Of a DNA stretch of 54,652 nucleotides, positions 7,782-15,801 are shown in pieces (position 1 is the stretch's first letter; the number at the start of each line of letters is the position of its first letter). Location: assembly GCA_022360175.1 (NCBI GenBank), contig JAKSDI010000154.1, positions 1-54,652 of the forward strand, in the 5' to 3' direction. The notes beneath the pieces were generated by a model. The model was not told the origin of the DNA, searched no databases, and was given only the letters and a program-made list of their open reading frames with translations. The position numbers were made by a program, and so were the translations under genes. The stretch is from Chitinophagales bacterium (GTDB taxonomy: Bacteria; Bacteroidota; Bacteroidia; Chitinophagales; Saprospiraceae).

Positions 7782-8084
7782 GAGATTGCTCTTGTTTTTT
7801 ACTAAAAAAATAAATCCCTGTATATAGCCACATGAATATCAATGCTTTCAAGGGATAAAAAATTCCCTTTGAGCAATTATTTTTGTTACTTATCTATGAT
7901 ATTGCGTTATTGCTGATAGGTACTAAGATAAAATTATATAGAAATATAATTGAGTAATATTTTTGCATCAGGTGAGGCATTTTTTGCAGTCGGATGCGGG
8001 CAATCCGGCGAAAAAAATAACAAAGCATGATGTAAAAAGATACTTCAAGGATGTTCTAGGATAATTGTATGTTAGTACTTAGAA
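7782..8084. other. AT-rich intergenic stretch without visible gene
   Basis: About 300 nt between the tRNA-Phe promoter and the MtfA-like gene. I see no convincing coding frame, hairpin terminator or repeat here; short T and A runs dominate. Confidence 0.6.
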
Positions 8085-8969
8085 TTGAAAAGAAAGTATA
8101 AAGCATTTATTATGCCTGCCAAAATATTATCTGTTCCTTTTATTCTTTGTGCCCTTACCTTTCTGTACTTCACCTGGGAGGTAGATAGTAAATATGGCCT
8201 TTATATTGTACCTTTTGTTATTGCCATCGCTATCATCTTTGTATTGAGCCCACAGATCAACTGGTGGTGGTATAAGCGCAATCCACCTGATTTAAAACCA
8301 GGTCTCAGAGCCTTTTTCGAGCGATTATTCCCATATTATCAACGACTTTCAGATTCAGAAAAGCAGCGTTTCCGTCACCGTGTGGCGCTATATATGGAAG
8401 CCAATCAATACATTCCTAAAGGCATGGAAGATATAACAGAAGATATAAAAGCAGTCACTGCTGCCAGTTCTGTAATGCTCACTTTTGGCCTGAAAGAATT
8501 TTTGATGCCTCAATTTGAGAATGTTGTCCTGGCACCTTTTCCTTTTCCTTCCCCACAATACCCTGAAAACTATCACGCCTCTGAAATATTTGAAGAAGAT
8601 AAGGCCGTACTATTTGCCATCGAGCAATTGATGAAAAGCTTTGTAGAACCACATCATTATTACCATATTGGCCTACATGAGTATGCGAAAGCCTTTATTC
8701 GTAGCTATCCTGAGCTAGAACTTCCTGCTCTTCCAGAAAATATCTGGGAACAACTGGAAGCCATCAGTGGTATGAAACAGGATGCTATAGAACAATGGAT
8801 CAATTTGCGCCCCATTTCTGCAAGGCCCGTCAGTATTACACACTTTTTTGTGTTCCCTCAGCAGTTTCAGCAAATATTACCAGACCTCTATCAAGCATAT
8901 TGTCACTTGTTTAATCAGTCGCCTATTTTGGGACAGTTTCCGGTTCAGGAAGAGTTAAAAGAGCTATAG
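8085..8969 (+). CDS. MtfA-like (M90) membrane protein with degenerate zinc motif
   Basis: The 294-residue frame starts with TTG at 8085; an ATG at 8112 (residue 10) is the likelier start. Two hydrophobic helices (about residues 14-30 and 39-55) precede a domain that resembles the MtfA/M90 zinc peptidases of Bacteroidota: RHRVALYMEANQYI, AASSVMLTFG, FENVVLAPFPF. In active MtfA the zinc site is HExxH plus a distal Glu. Here the motif reads H198-E199-Y-A-K202, so the second His is Lys, and the later segment HFFVFPQQF lacks the expected Glu. The protein is therefore probably not a normal zinc peptidase and may only bind a partner. It stands alone before the EF-G gene. Confidence 0.7.
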   Translation: MKRKYKAFIMPAKILSVPFILCALTFLYFTWEVDSKYGLYIVPFVIAIAIIFVLSPQINWWWYKRNPPDLKPGLRAFFERLFPYYQRLSDSEKQRFRHRVALYMEANQYIPKGMEDITEDIKAVTAASSVMLTFGLKEFLMPQFENVVLAPFPFPSPQYPENYHASEIFEEDKAVLFAIEQLMKSFVEPHHYYHIGLHEYAKAFIRSYPELELPALPENIWEQLEAISGMKQDAIEQWINLRPISARPVSITHFFVFPQQFQQILPDLYQAYCHLFNQSPILGQFPVQEELKEL

Positions 8970-9116
8970 GTAAAAGTTTGACCTGTCTTATCATTTAATC
9001 TTTTCTTAAAGATGGGATTTCTCCCAAATCCTGCCTATATTCCTATTCTACAAACAAGTGGTTCTTTTCAAAAGAAATAACCAGAGATAGGCACAATTAC
9101 GATAAAGGATGCAGGA

Positions 9117-11222
9117 ATGAAATCAAAAACCAACGGGCTACTAAGAAATATTGGTATTGCTGCGCATATTGATGCGGGAAAAACAACACTAACAGAACGA
9201 ATACTCTTTTACACAGGCAAAACCCATCGTATGGGGGATGTGCATGATGGTAATACCATTATGGATTTCATGGAAGAGGAAAGAGAAAGAGGCATCACCA
9301 TTACTGCCGCTGCCACTCAAACAGAATGGGATTACCATAATCGAGAGCACCTCATTAATATTATTGATACACCAGGGCATGTAGATTTCACCATCGAAGT
9401 AGAGCGATCACTAAGGGTATTAGATGGGTTGGTAGTACTTTTTTCAGCAGTCCATGGAGTAGAACCTCAATCAGAAACTGTTTGGCGCCAGGCCAATAGA
9501 TATCAGGTACCCCGTATAGCTTTTGTTAATAAAATGGATTTACCCGGTGCTTATTTCGAATCGGTATTGGAGCAGATGCGCAAAAGATTAGCTTGTGAAC
9601 CAATTCCCATTCAATTACCAATGGGTGAAGAGGAGTTTTTTCAGGGAGTCATCGATTTGGTCAATCAGGAAGCCATTAGCTGGGACGAAGAAGATGAAGT
9701 GATCAAAAGTCCTATTCCTGAGGCTTTTCGAGAAAGCGCCACTGCCGCCCGAATGGCGATGCTGGAAAAACTGGCAGAGTATGATGAAGTTATATTTGCC
9801 AAAGTATTCGACGAACCAGAAAACATCAGCATAGAAGAAATACAATTTGCTATTCGCCAGCTTTGCCACAATCATACATTGATTCCTGTCCTTTGCGGAA
9901 GCGCTTATAAAAACAAAGGGGTACAGCCTTTATTAGATGCGGTATGTGCCTACCTCCCAGCTCCGGAAGATATAGGCAACATTCAGGGGATACAGCCCAA
10001 AACGCAGGATGATATTTCTCGCGAATTGCATATCGATGCCCCATTTACGGCATTGGTATTCAAGATTGCACTGGATGATCAACACCGAAAAATGGCTTTC
10101 TTCAGAGTCTATTCCGGACAGGCTAAAAGAGGCGAGCAAGTATTAAACACGCGCAATCAACACAAAGAACGACTGGCGAATCTTTATCTTTTGAATGGTG
10201 ATAAGCGCACTTCGCTTGATAAAGTAGAAGCAGGTATGATAGCCGCGATTGGTAATGTCAAAGACTTGCAAACAGGTGATACACTCTGCGACCAAAAACA
10301 CCCCATCCTTTTGGAAACGATCCTTTATCCTGAGCCAGTTATTGGCATGGTTGTAGAAGCTGTACGCTCTCAAGACCTGGATAAACTGGAAGAAGCTCTT
10401 GTGCAACTGGAAGCAGAAGATCCTTCCCTTAAGGTACTGGAAGATGAGGAAGGTGGCCACACACTACTACGTGGAATGGGAGAATTGCACCTAGACGTTA
10501 TTTCTCATCGCCTAAGAGATGAATTCAAAGTTGAAGTTAATTTAGGACGTCCTCAGGTAAACTACAAGGAAAAATTCACCCAAACGATTAACTATACCTA
10601 TGAATATGAGCGCCCTTTGCCCGAACCACTCCAAGCTAAAATCAGCATTGAACTAGGCCCTGCTGATGAATCTTTCCTCAATAGCCCCGCCTTCATCACA
10701 GGCCAAACTAAGCTACAATTTGTAAATGGTTTAAATGGGAAGAAAATCCCCTTAATATATTTAGAGCACATTAGAAAAAGTTTTGAAAGGATGATGTTGA
10801 GTGGCGTCATCGCCGGATATGCATTACACAGTATGAAAGTTGTGCTAAAAGATGCTGAAACCTTTGAGCATAGTAATGAACTAGCATTCGAATTATGCGC
10901 TCGTAATACTTTTAGAAGAGCCGCACCAGAAGCAGACCCCATCCTCATTGAACCGATCATGTCTTTAGAGATCAATTGCCCCGAAGAATATATTGGTAAT
11001 ATAATGGGCGATCTTAATCGAAGACGCGGACAACCACAAGGCATGGAACCAAGAACAGGCTATTCTCTGATCAAAGCAGAGGCTCCTTTATCAGAATTAT
11101 TTGGTTATGCAGCCCATATCCGTACGCTTAGCACAGGAAGAGCTACAGCCTCCGTTACTTTTTCTCATTACGCACCTATGCCGGAAAACATGGCAGAGCG
11201 ATTGATGGAGAAGAGAAGGTGA
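9117..11222 (+). CDS. Stand-alone elongation factor G paralogue
   Basis: The 701-residue protein has a complete GTPase domain (P-loop AHIDAGKTT at 16-24, RGITI switch region, [12 protein letters not shown]), then domains II to V ending with the RRGQ, FGYAA and GRA motifs of EF-G. It is not located with rpsL, rpsG or tufA, so it is a second EF-G rather than the str-operon copy. Domain IV is unusual: the conserved GGxGQ(Y/F)G loop at its tip is absent, an insertion of roughly a dozen residues follows (around 535-545), and the second tip loop, normally YHDVDSSE, reads TFEHSNE. Domain IV reaches the decoding site, so the factor may have a specialised role such as recycling, stress or rescue. The GTPase motifs look intact, unlike Bacteroides EF-G2. 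Confidence 0.9.
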   Translation: MKSKTNGLLRNIGIAAHIDAGKTTLTERILFYTGKTHRMGDVHDGNTIMDFMEEERERGITITAAATQTEWDYHNREHLINIIDTPGHVDFTIEVERSLRVLDGLVVLFSAVHGVEPQSETVWRQANRYQVPRIAFVNKMDLPGAYFESVLEQMRKRLACEPIPIQLPMGEEEFFQGVIDLVNQEAISWDEEDEVIKSPIPEAFRESATAARMAMLEKLAEYDEVIFAKVFDEPENISIEEIQFAIRQLCHNHTLIPVLCGSAYKNKGVQPLLDAVCAYLPAPEDIGNIQGIQPKTQDDISRELHIDAPFTALVFKIALDDQHRKMAFFRVYSGQAKRGEQVLNTRNQHKERLANLYLLNGDKRTSLDKVEAGMIAAIGNVKDLQTGDTLCDQKHPILLETILYPEPVIGMVVEAVRSQDLDKLEEALVQLEAEDPSLKVLEDEEGGHTLLRGMGELHLDVISHRLRDEFKVEVNLGRPQVNYKEKFTQTINYTYEYERPLPEPLQAKISIELGPADESFLNSPAFITGQTKLQFVNGLNGKKIPLIYLEHIRKSFERMMLSGVIAGYALHSMKVVLKDAETFEHSNELAFELCARNTFRRAAPEADPILIEPIMSLEINCPEEYIGNIMGDLNRRRGQPQGMEPRTGYSLIKAEAPLSELFGYAAHIRTLSTGRATASVTFSHYAPMPENMAERLMEKRR

Positions 11223-11229
11223 GTAAGAA

Positions 11230-11247
11230 TATAGTGATGTGGTGATG
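11230..11247. repeat. Short octamer repeat
   Basis: Two adjacent copies of an 8-nt unit (TAGTGATG, TGGTGATG) just after the EF-G stop codon belong to the same family as the longer octamer tract at 14447-14577. Confidence 0.5.
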
Positions 11248-11292
11248 TCCCAACTGCGCTTATCAGCTACGTTGGGCAAAGGGTGAGGTGGT

Positions 11293-11460
11293 GTTTAGAA
11301 AGGTTTAAGAGTTCGTGGATTTTTGGTTCCAGGAGTCTTGCGTTTTTTTGATGTCGTGGGTTTCCCGTGGGAAGGGTTTAGCAAGTTTAGAAAGGTTTAA
11401 GGGGGTTAGGGAAGTCGTGAATTTTCAGTTTTAGAAGCCTTGCCGATTTTTGGCATCATG
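11293..11460. repeat. Imperfect direct duplication, period about 92 nt
   Basis: GTTTAGAAAGGTTTAAG occurs identically at 11293-11309 and 11385-11401. The sequence after each copy is also related: a GTCGTG/GTTCGTG block, a T-rich block, then GTCTTGCG against GCCTTGCCG. The two copies are diverged, and there is no coding frame across them. This fills most of the 372-nt gap between EF-G and the papain-like gene. Confidence 0.65.
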
Positions 11461-11519
11461 ACCAATCAATAGCAGATTAAAACTTGTAATGAAGGGGAAA
11501 GGCAGTTGAGACAATAAGA

Positions 11520-11550
11520 ACCGCCAGCCTTCCTGTGGTAGACTGACGGT
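11520..11550 (-). terminator. Hairpin after papain-like gene
   Basis: On the minus strand ACCGTCAG / CTGGCGGT form an 8-bp stem with one T-G wobble and a 15-nt loop, followed by TCTTATTGT. The plus strand has a C-A mismatch at the same place, so the minus strand is the better fold. Confidence 0.5.
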
Positions 11551-11594
11551 CATTATTTTTACGAACTCTCTTCAATCAATAAGAAAAGAGGTGC

Positions 11595-13250
11595 TTAGTG
11601 GCGTTTATTATTTTGTGCATTAGTATAACTAGCTACTTTTGCTGCCAATTCGCCAATTTCTTTTTCGTGCTTAAGTAGTTGTTTGATCTCTGCCGGAGTA
11701 TAGGCATTGCTTGTTTCAGCAGACATTTTATGAGGCATATCCATTTTTTGGCCACGTTGAGGTTCATTCATTGCACGGATTTCCTCTTTTGGATCCTGTA
11801 GCCCGATAGGAACACCATTATCAAATAAGATAGGCCCACCAAGTTCGTTTGTTATGAAAAACAAGTTATTGGATTCATCCTGTTCCGGGATGGCATCAAA
11901 GGTATCAGCCATTAGTACCAGATAATAATAGCCAGAGATGTTTGGCATTGTATAACTCCATGTGAAATAGTCAGTGCCTACAATTTCTTCAGCCAGGCCA
12001 GAAAAAGGAGGTAGATCTACATAGTTCCACCAGTTGCCTGACAAACCAAACCCACCCGTATTCAATGGACCATTCTCACCAGGGCTACCATACTCATCTG
12101 TATAATAATCATACAGGATGATACCATAGTCATTAGCATCATAAGCATTGTAGTAAACATAGGATACACTCCAACGGCTATTTGATCGAGCGGTTTCATC
12201 ACCTACATTGTATACATTGTATTCGATATAACGAGTAGTAGGATCAAAATCATTATCGTCATCACCATCAAATAAATCCCATGGTACTAGTTCTGCTTTT
12301 CCACTCACTGTTGGGTCTACAGGATTATCCGGGTCTACGCCTTCCTTATTGGTAGCAACAAAGGCAGCAAAACAGAAGTCACCCGCTACAAAGAAGTCAT
12401 AATCGACCCAAATGTAACCGATATTCCCCCAATCCTGACCCCAGGAATTAAGGACCAAAAATGCACCACGAGGGCCTCTACTATCATCGTATCCCATTGC
12501 TACCATTGCATGATAAGCATGCTGCCCGACGTTATTGAATGACGAATGAGAAGTCAGTACATCATCACTATTCCACTGCATAAAGTTATCTCCTAACTTG
12601 GCACCTACGGCAACTGGGCGTTTATCAGCCAGGTATGATTTAATCGTGTTGACAGAAACATCAATTTTACGGTAGTTAGATATCTGGTTATTAGCGGCTT
12701 CGGCTTCTCCTCCGGTAGTACTTTTCCGGCAATCTCCCAATCCATTATAAGGAATAGTTTGCATTGTTGCGATTCCACGATTGATCAGTACGTCCATTGC
12801 AGGTTCGAAACCAGTACCATTACAATTTGTTCCTTTATCAGAATCTTCAATAGACCAAAATAGGTCCTTTGGGCTAAACTGGCGAGACGGGCTAGTCAAA
12901 TCTGATGTGCTATAACCTTTATCCATTGCTTCCAATGCTGTTTTTAGATTGTATCCTACCGCCCAGGCTACACAAGTACCATAGTTGCCCTGATTGCCAA
13001 TTGGAGGGAAGTGCTCTCTCAGATCAATACTAGAAGGAAGGTTGCCATTGCCAATCCCCAGGTTAAGATCTTGAGGAATTTCTTCCAGGTTTTCTTCATC
13101 TTGGTTCCAGCCAAGGAAAAACTCAAGGCCAGGAGTGGTTCCATCATCTGGCTCTGTTACTTCAACTTCACAAGCGGTAAAGCTGATCGCTGTTATAAGC
13201 GCCAGAAGTGGTAATAGGTTTCTCAGGTAGTTAATAGACATGTTTTTCAT
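11595..13250 (-). CDS. Papain-like (C1) cysteine peptidase lipoprotein
   Basis: The 551-residue protein begins with a lipoprotein signal peptide whose lipobox Cys is residue 27 (ISFTAC). A papain-type domain spans about 70-300: oxyanion Gln87 and catalytic Cys93 in GNQGNYGTCVAW, His247 in GQHAYHAMV, and Asn268 in LNSWGQDWG. Residues about 315-470 form a beta-rich region like the CARDB adhesion modules found in secreted proteins. The C-terminus is charged. It is expected on the cell surface or in the periplasm and degrades protein or peptides. A tract of 7-nt repeats lies just upstream of the start. It is a single-gene unit by spacing. Confidence 0.9.
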   Translation of the reverse strand: MKNMSINYLRNLLPLLALITAISFTACEVEVTEPDDGTTPGLEFFLGWNQDEENLEEIPQDLNLGIGNGNLPSSIDLREHFPPIGNQGNYGTCVAWAVGYNLKTALEAMDKGYSTSDLTSPSRQFSPKDLFWSIEDSDKGTNCNGTGFEPAMDVLINRGIATMQTIPYNGLGDCRKSTTGGEAEAANNQISNYRKIDVSVNTIKSYLADKRPVAVGAKLGDNFMQWNSDDVLTSHSSFNNVGQHAYHAMVAMGYDDSRGPRGAFLVLNSWGQDWGNIGYIWVDYDFFVAGDFCFAAFVATNKEGVDPDNPVDPTVSGKAELVPWDLFDGDDDNDFDPTTRYIEYNVYNVGDETARSNSRWSVSYVYYNAYDANDYGIILYDYYTDEYGSPGENGPLNTGGFGLSGNWWNYVDLPPFSGLAEEIVGTDYFTWSYTMPNISGYYYLVLMADTFDAIPEQDESNNLFFITNELGGPILFDNGVPIGLQDPKEEIRAMNEPQRGQKMDMPHKMSAETSNAYTPAEIKQLLKHEKEIGELAAKVASYTNAQNNKRH

Positions 13251-13306
13251 GATTGATGAAGTTTTTAAAATATTTTCGTGGTTAAAAAGGGTTATGTTTT
13301 TTTTAG

Positions 13307-13400
13307 TTTGCAGTGTTCAGTATTCAGTGTTCAGTCGGCAGTTTGCAGTGTTTCAGTGTTCAGTTCGCAGTGGGCAGTTTGCAGTGTTTCAGTGTTCGGT
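13307..13400. repeat. Tandem heptamer repeat (NNNCAGT family)
   Basis: Thirteen consecutive units of 7 nt (two are 8 nt) are seen, for example TTTGCAG, TGTTCAG, TATTCAG, TCGGCAG, TTCGCAG and TGGGCAG. Each keeps CAG at its end followed by T, while the first bases vary. The tract lies between the papain-like gene and the pentapeptide-repeat gene. A related tract is present at 15316-15357. Confidence 0.85.
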
Positions 13401-13491
13401 GAGTAGCTTAGTTCATCTTATAGTAGCCTATCACAGAATACTGATAGCGAAATAAGTCCAACGATTGTCTTTGTAGTAGTTACTGAAGTAA

Positions 13492-14445
13492 TTACAATTG
13501 GCTCAAATCTATGGGTTGATAGCTGTTATACTGGGCATTTTCCAGCTCAATTTTTGAGCGATCCTCTATTTTCAGGCTTCGTGTTTCCGGAGCTCCATAA
13601 ATAAATCGGGTTGCCCTTAGATCAAGTCCTTCTTTAAATGAAGATTCATTAAAACGGGTATTTCCATAAAACGCAGAACCTTTAAATGCTGCTAGCTGAT
13701 TAAATTCACAACCTTTAAAATCTGCCCTATCACGGAAAGTGGCATTGGTAAACATTGCTTTAGCATGAAATTTTCCATAATCAGCAAAGCAACCGCCGTT
13801 GAAATGTACTTTAGAAAAATCAGCATACTCGTGGAATTCACATACTCCCAGCTGTAGATTACCATCAAACTGGCAGCCTTGAAAGCTGGCAATGCCCCCT
13901 AAGTTAGCCTGCATGAAAGTAGCTGATTTTGTAAACCGTGCTTGCTGAAAGAAAATATCCTTAAGATAAATCGTATTACTGAAATTAGCCTCAGACTGGA
14001 AAGTAGCTCCTTCAAAATGTGCCTCCTGTTCGAAGTAGCTTTTAGCAAAATTTGCTAGTCCTTGTACGTTAGCCCCCTTGAAAGATACATCCTTCCGAAA
14101 AGTGCATTCCATAAAACTTATTCCTTTCTGAAAATGACAGGCATATTGTTTTCCTGATTCATTTCGATAAGCGACAACGGGCTCTTTAAAGGTACAATTT
14201 TCAAATGTTAGCTGTGAATTAACTGCTATGCTATAGTAATTAACATTTGCTAACACTGAGGCGAGCTGAGTAAAATCCAGTTGCTCCAAAAAGGTTGCTC
14301 CATTAACGTATACATCCTCCCCTTTCTGAATTTTCTTTAGGATATCTTCCACACTTATTCCTTTTGATTGATTGGTAGTTGCACTGCTCGAACACATCAT
14401 TTGTAATCCGGCAGTAATAAGGATTAAGATAAGGATTGTTCTCAT
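13492..14445 (-). CDS. Pentapeptide-repeat lipoprotein
   Basis: The 317-residue protein begins with a lipoprotein signal (lipobox Cys18 in LQMMC). From about residue 75 to 290 it shows repeated A(N/D/T)F-type pentapeptides in two alternating lengths, such as ANFAKSYFEQEAHFEGATF and ADFKGCEF, which fold as a right-handed quadrilateral beta helix. Such helices act as scaffolds; the family is diverse and has no single function. The lipobox suggests membrane anchoring in the periplasm or at the cell surface. The upstream region is filled with 8-nt tandem repeats. Confidence 0.85.
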   Translation of the reverse strand: MRTILILILITAGLQMMCSSSATTNQSKGISVEDILKKIQKGEDVYVNGATFLEQLDFTQLASVLANVNYYSIAVNSQLTFENCTFKEPVVAYRNESGKQYACHFQKGISFMECTFRKDVSFKGANVQGLANFAKSYFEQEAHFEGATFQSEANFSNTIYLKDIFFQQARFTKSATFMQANLGGIASFQGCQFDGNLQLGVCEFHEYADFSKVHFNGGCFADYGKFHAKAMFTNATFRDRADFKGCEFNQLAAFKGSAFYGNTRFNESSFKEGLDLRATRFIYGAPETRSLKIEDRSKIELENAQYNSYQPIDLSQL

Positions 14446-14446
14446 T

Positions 14447-14577
14447 TTGGTTATGTGGTTATGGTTATTTAGTTATATGGTCATATCGTGATGTGGTGAT
14501 ATAGTCATATTGCTATGTGTTTGTCGGCCATATCGTTATATGGTTATGTAGATATAGATAGTTGCATGGTTGGATCG
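14447..14577. repeat. Tandem octamer repeat (TNGTNATR family)
   Basis: Degenerate 8-nt units follow one another: TGGTTATG, TAGTTATA, TGGTCATA, TCGTGATG, TGGTGATA, TAGTCATA, TTGCTATG, and after a gap TCGTTATA, TGGTTATG. The common pattern is T-N-G-T-N-A-T-R. The tract begins 2 nt upstream of the pentapeptide gene's start codon and must be part of its 5' region. From 14578 to 14770 I see nothing else. Confidence 0.8.
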
Positions 14578-14770
14578 TTTTGGGTTATAAAGGATTTGGC
14601 TCAACCTCATCTTTACACTTCATTTTGATTTCAAAACGATGCTACAAAGTTAGGGGAGAAATAAACAGGGTGCTAGTAAAAATGTCGCAAGGATTGTAAA
14701 AAATGTCGCAAACAACCACAATGATCTAATTATCAACTCCTTAACCCACTCAACTTATTCGGTAATTTAA

Positions 14771-15241
14771 TCAATACATCTTCTTCATACGAGCCATATC
14801 TCGTTTTACGTCTTTATCTTTTATAGATTGGCGTTTATCATAAGATTTTTTACCCTGAGCAAGTGCTATTTCTACTTTAGCAAAACCGCGGTCATTTACA
14901 TATAAGCGAATTGGAACGATCGTATAACCTTTTTCCTTGATGTGCTTTTCTAATTTACGGAGCTGATGTCGGCGGAGTAATAATTTACGCGTACGGCGAG
15001 GTTCGTGATTAAACTGATTGCCAAAGTTATATTCTGCTATAAATAGACTTTTGACATATAATTCTCCCGCACGGAAAAAGCAGTAGGCATCTCTCAGGTT
15101 CGCATTCCCCTTTCGTATCGATTTAATTTCTGTCCCGGTCAGCATAATTCCCGCCTCCAGGGTTTCTATAAATTGATAATCAAAATCTGCTTTTCTGTTG
15201 ACGATTTCGATATCGTATTCTTTTGTCTTTTTTATAGCCAT
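14771..15241 (-). CDS. smpB: SsrA-binding protein SmpB
   Basis: The 156-residue product matches SmpB along its full length: NRKADFDYQFIETLEAGI, GTEIKSIRKGNANLRDAY, HEPRRTRKLLL and the basic tail KSYDKRQSIKDKDVKRDM. SmpB binds tmRNA and brings it to stalled ribosomes for trans-translation in the cytoplasm. Length is normal for the family. The tmRNA gene (ssrA) was not seen in this window. Confidence 0.97.
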   Translation of the reverse strand: MAIKKTKEYDIEIVNRKADFDYQFIETLEAGIMLTGTEIKSIRKGNANLRDAYCFFRAGELYVKSLFIAEYNFGNQFNHEPRRTRKLLLRRHQLRKLEKHIKEKGYTIVPIRLYVNDRGFAKVEIALAQGKKSYDKRQSIKDKDVKRDMARMKKMY

Positions 15242-15315
15242 ATTCTCTAACAGTATCAGTATCCTATGAAGTTGTTTATAACATTGGCATAATAACTGCC
15301 ATTCCTGGGGAAAAG

Positions 15316-15357
15316 TTCAGGGTTTAGTGTTCCGTTTACAGTAGGCAGTTCGCAGTG
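15316..15357. repeat. Second heptamer repeat tract
   Basis: Six 7-nt units (TTCAGGG, TTTAGTG, TTCCGTT, TACAGTA, GGCAGTT, CGCAGTG) belong to the same NNNCAGT family as 13307-13400, more degenerate. The tract lies upstream of smpB. Confidence 0.65.
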
Positions 15358-15434
15358 GCCCTACTCAGACCGGGTTTCGTTTTACGAAACAGTTTCACAG
15401 TGGATTCCGCTGCTTTCAGGATGAGCAGTATGTG

Positions 15435-15474
15435 ATAGAGGTACCATCTTGTACATCAATAATGGTACCTCTAT
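15435..15474. terminator. Perfect 13-bp hairpin
   Basis: ATAGAGGTACCAT and ATGGTACCTCTAT form an uninterrupted 13-bp stem with a 14-nt loop, just beyond the stop codon of the YbjQ-like gene. T residues follow on the plus strand (TATTTTT); on the minus strand the tail is weak. Most likely it ends the DPP-IV/YbjQ transcript or blocks read-through in both directions. Confidence 0.6.
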
Positions 15475-15481
15475 TATTTTT

Positions 15482-15796
15482 CTACTTCAGTTTTACGGCT
15501 GTACCATAGGCCAGTATTTCTGAAGCTCCCTGTACCACAGCAGAAGTCATAAAACGAACATTAATAATAGCATCTGCTCCTAATCTTTCGGCATCTGCCA
15601 TCATTCTATCTATAGCATGCTCACGAGCATCTGCCATAAGGCGGGTGTATTCGTCTATTTCCCCGCCTACTAAATTCCTAAAGCCTGCAAAAATATCTTT
15701 GCCTAAATTACGCGCACGAACCGTACTTCCTCGAGCAATATCGATCACTTCTGTAATTTCCCGGCCAGGGATAAAATCTGTAGTGGTAATAATCAT
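15482..15796 (-). CDS. YbjQ/UPF0145 family protein
   Basis: The 104-residue protein matches the YbjQ (UPF0145) family throughout: TTTDFIPGREITEVIDIARGS at the N-terminus, ARNLGKDIFAGFRNLVGGEI in the middle, and GADAIINVRF near the C-terminus. Members form small pentameric assemblies and some are annotated as heavy-metal-binding, but the function is not established. It begins 5 nt after the stop of the dipeptidyl peptidase gene, so it is probably co-transcribed with it. Confidence 0.9.
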   Translation of the reverse strand: MIITTTDFIPGREITEVIDIARGSTVRARNLGKDIFAGFRNLVGGEIDEYTRLMADAREHAIDRMMADAERLGADAIINVRFMTSAVVQGASEILAYGTAVKLK

Positions 15797-15801
15797 GTTT
15801 A

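Noticed and set aside
10598-11044. 148-residue antisense frame inside EF-G
   Set aside because: It is antisense to a conserved coding region and low in complexity, with no motif.
13307-13400. CRISPR array
   Set aside because: The units are 7 nt with no spacers; it is a simple tandem repeat.
13240-13455. Plus-strand open frame through the heptamer tract
   Set aside because: Its translation is only the repeated CAGT units; it has no domain and overlaps the start of the papain-like gene on the other strand.
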